From NCBI RefSeq assembly GCF_902158555.1, contig NZ_CABGGS010000007.1, positions 95,261-133,802 on the forward strand: DNA of 38,542 nucleotides, written 5' to 3'. The notes under the pieces are model-generated. The model was given only the letters and a program-made list of their open reading frames with translations, was not told where the DNA came from and ran no database searches. The translations under genes were made by a program, and so were the position numbers. Numbering within the stretch: position 1 is the stretch's first letter; every line of letters begins with the position of its first letter. Shown here one piece after another: positions 36,473-38,542 of the stretch. The DNA comes from Klebsiella spallanzanii (GTDB lineage: Bacteria > Pseudomonadota > Gammaproteobacteria > Enterobacterales > Enterobacteriaceae).

Positions 36473-37306
36473 ATGATTGACGATCTGGCAGATATTTTAA
36501 ATCGCTTAGTAAATCAGAAGGATAATCTGCACGTCAGATTTCCAGAGCCGGATATCTCCGAACCTGCGCTGGCGTTTAAAGTCCCCTTCCCGCGGCTGGA
36601 GATTGTGCTGGAGGGTGAACTCAAGGAAAGCGGGCTACCGTTGTCGGAACCGGTATTATCCGCCTCGCAGGTGCTCTACGTTCAGGCGGGTAAATGGACG
36701 TTGCCGGAATGGACCGGATCGGCATCAACGCTAAGCATCCTGTTTGGTCGCCAGAAGCTCGGATTTTGCGTGCAGTACTGGGACGGCAAGCAGTTGAGAA
36801 CCGAGAAGCAGAACGTTGCTCGCCTCGGGCCACGCGTGGGCTCCTACCTGCTGCTGTCGCTCAATGAAATCTGCCTGCAGCCGGACCCGGTGACCGCCAG
36901 GCTGGTGGTCTCTGCGCTCTTAAGCCACTGCCTTGAGCAACTGGTTGGCCTGGAGATGCGGGTCAGCCGCAGCCGCGATCTGTTTATGGCGGTGCAGGAT
37001 TATCTGGAAGAACATCTCAGCCAACCCCTGACCCGCGAGTCGGTAGCGAAACGCTTTCATATCACACCTAACTATCTTTCGCATATTTTCCAGAAATCAG
37101 GTTCCGTCGGCTTCAACGAATTCCTTACCAGCGTGCGCCTGGAGAAAGCGAAAAAGCTGCTGCGCGGCTACGATCTGAAAGTAAAAGAGATCGCCCATAA
37201 CTGCGGATTCGTCGACAGCAACTATTTCTGTCGGGTGTTTAAACGCTATACCGAGCGCTCGCCTTCCGAATATCGCCGCCACTGCCGCAGCGCGCAGCAG
37301 GGATGA
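36473..37306 (+). CDS. AraC-family transcriptional regulator
   Basis: A 277-aa regulator. The C-terminal AraC domain (about 170-270) has both helix-turn-helix motifs: TRESVAKRFHITPNYLSHIF and VKEIAHNCGFVDSNYFCRVF, ending in SPSEYRRH. The N-terminal part is a cupin-like sensor without recognised ligand. It is divergent from the dioxygenase gene and stands at the end of the ptsA-frw-pflDC cluster, where E. coli has yijO, an AraC-type gene. I cannot confirm that it is the orthologue. It ends 11 bp before the convergent diguanylate cyclase. Confidence 0.88.
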   Translation: MIDDLADILNRLVNQKDNLHVRFPEPDISEPALAFKVPFPRLEIVLEGELKESGLPLSEPVLSASQVLYVQAGKWTLPEWTGSASTLSILFGRQKLGFCVQYWDGKQLRTEKQNVARLGPRVGSYLLLSLNEICLQPDPVTARLVVSALLSHCLEQLVGLEMRVSRSRDLFMAVQDYLEEHLSQPLTRESVAKRFHITPNYLSHIFQKSGSVGFNEFLTSVRLEKAKKLLRGYDLKVKEIAHNCGFVDSNYFCRVFKRYTERSPSEYRRHCRSAQQG

Positions 37307-37317
37307 TTCAGGCCGCG

Positions 37318-38220
37318 CTATGCGGCCCACTCCACGCGCCCGCGACCGTTATTTTTCGCCTTGTAGAGCGCGTCATCGACCTTTTTAATAAACTCATTCT
37401 GCGGTTCATCCTGTTTGCGCAGGCCGACGCCAATGCTTACCGACAGCGGATTATCGTGATTAATCAGGATTGCGCGGGCATTTTGCAAAATTGACTGCGC
37501 CAGTTCATCAACTTCCTGCGCTGACAGACCATCAACAATAATGGCGAACTCTTCTCCGCCGATCCTCGATGGCAACACCTTATCGCTGGTCAGCTTCGCC
37601 AGCTGCTTACCGAGGGCAAACAACACTTCATCCCCCACCAGATGCCCATAGGTATCATTAATTTTCTTAAAGTAGTCGATATCGACAATCATTAGCGCCA
37701 GCGGATGTCCCTCTTTCTCACGAATGGTGTCGATAAAAAAGCGGCGGTTTGGCAACTGGGTCAGCTCATCCTTTAGCGATTGAGAACGCGCATCGACGTA
37801 CAGAAGATTGATACGCTCGATGATTTTGTAGATCCCAATAGCGGTCAGCAGCATCCCGGACAGGCGCAAGAGATCTTCACAGTAGTAGCCCATCCAGCGC
37901 GGCTGGCGGAAAATTTCGTCCATCAGGTCAAACGTTCCCCCGGCAATCCACAGCAGCAGCCCGTAGCGTACCCAGTTAACCGCCACGTGATTCATGCGCA
38001 CTTTGGTCGAACTCCACAGTATAAACAGCAGAAAAAACAGCGCCAACAGGTCGATATACATTCCAGGATTAGACAAAATCACGCTCCAGGGCCCCAGCGT
38101 CGGCGACACAAATGCACACAGGCCGGATACGGCAACGATCGTCAGAAATGCGGGAAGAAAATGCGTTCGGGAAATAGTGGAAGGGGGTTGGATATTGATA
38201 TTTTTTTCGCGTTCAGGCAT
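37318..38220 (-). CDS. Membrane-anchored diguanylate cyclase (GGDEF)
   Basis: A 300-aa protein with about five or six N-terminal membrane helices (residues 20-135) and a C-terminal GGDEF domain (about 148-300). The active motif is SRIGGEEF at 218-225; IVDIDYFKKINDTYGH at 178-193 holds the metal Asp and the substrate Asn. It should make cyclic di-GMP. The product-inhibition RxxD site before GGEEF is absent (TSDKVLPSR), so feedback may be lost. The ATG at 38220 is preferred (GAGAG upstream); TTG codons lie upstream in frame. Confidence 0.93.
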   Translation of the reverse strand: MPEREKNINIQPPSTISRTHFLPAFLTIVAVSGLCAFVSPTLGPWSVILSNPGMYIDLLALFFLLFILWSSTKVRMNHVAVNWVRYGLLLWIAGGTFDLMDEIFRQPRWMGYYCEDLLRLSGMLLTAIGIYKIIERINLLYVDARSQSLKDELTQLPNRRFFIDTIREKEGHPLALMIVDIDYFKKINDTYGHLVGDEVLFALGKQLAKLTSDKVLPSRIGGEEFAIIVDGLSAQEVDELAQSILQNARAILINHDNPLSVSIGVGLRKQDEPQNEFIKKVDDALYKAKNNGRGRVEWAA

Positions 38221-38341
38221 GGGTAGGTCTCTCAACAACGTGGCTTACCATGTGTTAAGCATACCAGCCAACGGTGTTCGAGCGAACTTTAAAGGCGCAT
38301 TGCCCGTAAATGGGGGATATCAGCGAAAGAGAGAGTGGACT

Positions 38342-38542
38342 TGTAAGTATCCCGGCAAAACGAACCATTCACTTTTAGAGATCTTCCGACATACTGATAA
38401 TGTCCCCTGAGGAGATCGCTATGCGTAAGATCCGATTCACTGAACACCAGATCATCGCCGTTCTGAAGTCCGTCGAAGCCGGACGTACCGTCAAGGATGT
38501 GTGCCGTGAGGCCGCTATTTCGGAAGCCAGCTATTACAACTG
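38342..38542 (+). mobile_element. IS3-family insertion sequence, left part
   Basis: The sequence from about 38342 (TGTAAGTATCCCGGCAAAAC) to the window end fits the left end of an IS3-family element, which commonly starts with TG, followed by orfA. The exact left end and any target duplication cannot be proven because the right end is outside. Confidence 0.65.
38421..38542 (+). CDS. IS3-family transposase OrfA, N-terminal part
   Basis: The first 40 codons read MRKIRFTEHQIIAVLKSVEA and GRTVKDVCREAAISEASYYN, the helix-turn-helix start of IS3-family OrfA proteins (IS407/IS1400-like). GAGGAG lies 7 nt before the ATG. OrfA binds the terminal repeats and, by frameshifting, is fused with OrfB to give the active transposase. 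The rest is outside the window. Confidence 0.9.
   Translation, partial: MRKIRFTEHQIIAVLKSVEAGRTVKDVCREAAISEASYYN

Overview
This window is a stretch of enterobacterial chromosome. The order serine tRNA - phoH - efeBOU - putP/putA - rutR/rutABCDEFG - ymdF-like - wrbA - yccJ - agp closely follows the 22-25 minute region of Escherichia coli, and protein lengths match the E. coli versions nearly exactly (PutA 1320 aa, PutP 502, WrbA 198, RutE 196, PtsA 833, PflD 765). Gene content that differs from E. coli at this place (dmlR/dmlA after agp, the ptsA-frw-pflDC cluster, a YciI-like gene and a DUF3574 lipoprotein) together with the form of the REP repeats suggests the Klebsiella/Raoultella group. 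That genus call is inference, not proven.

Layout. 1-560: 3' part of a Ser tRNA and a YciI-family gene. 563-5155: phoH and the ferrous iron/acid-induced importer efeUOB (minus strand), with a strong Fur box upstream of efeU. 5429-7180: a NupC-family nucleoside transporter and a small lipoprotein. 7293-13271: divergent putP and putA around a 507-bp control region holding several PutA operator hexamers. 13428-20165: an LprI-like secreted protein, then divergent rutR and the rutABCDEFG pyrimidine-degradation operon, which has readable sigma-54, NtrC-like and RutR-like sites. 20183-21400: a REP array, a decayed DMT transporter with a homopolymer frameshift and a 15-nt poly-C tract just upstream, and a short YmdF-like gene. 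21774-24758: wrbA-yccJ, agp, an unknown small exported protein and a 40-aa membrane peptide. 24949-27094: D-malate regulator and dehydrogenase (dmlR/dmlA). 27097-27540: REP elements and a GGA-rich structured non-coding segment. 27541-35317: ptsA divergent from frwC-frwB-pflD-pflC-frwD, a phosphotransferase system joined to a glycyl radical enzyme and its activase. 35452-38220: a PhyH-type dioxygenase divergent from an AraC-family regulator, then a membrane diguanylate cyclase. From about 38342: the left part of an IS3-family insertion sequence cut by the window end.

How the genes work together. The core part is about scavenging: iron (Efe), proline (Put), pyrimidines as nitrogen source (Rut), glucose-1-phosphate (Agp) and D-malate (Dml). 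The least understood part is the ptsA-frw-pflDC locus. A complete PTS phosphorelay (HPr-EI-EIIA fusion, two EIIB-like proteins, one EIIC) sits with a radical enzyme whose active-site motif is of the dehydratase/eliminase kind rather than that of pyruvate formate-lyase. Its two divergent promoters are flanked by a perfect 16-bp inverted repeat, a likely operator pair. The substrate of this system is not evident.
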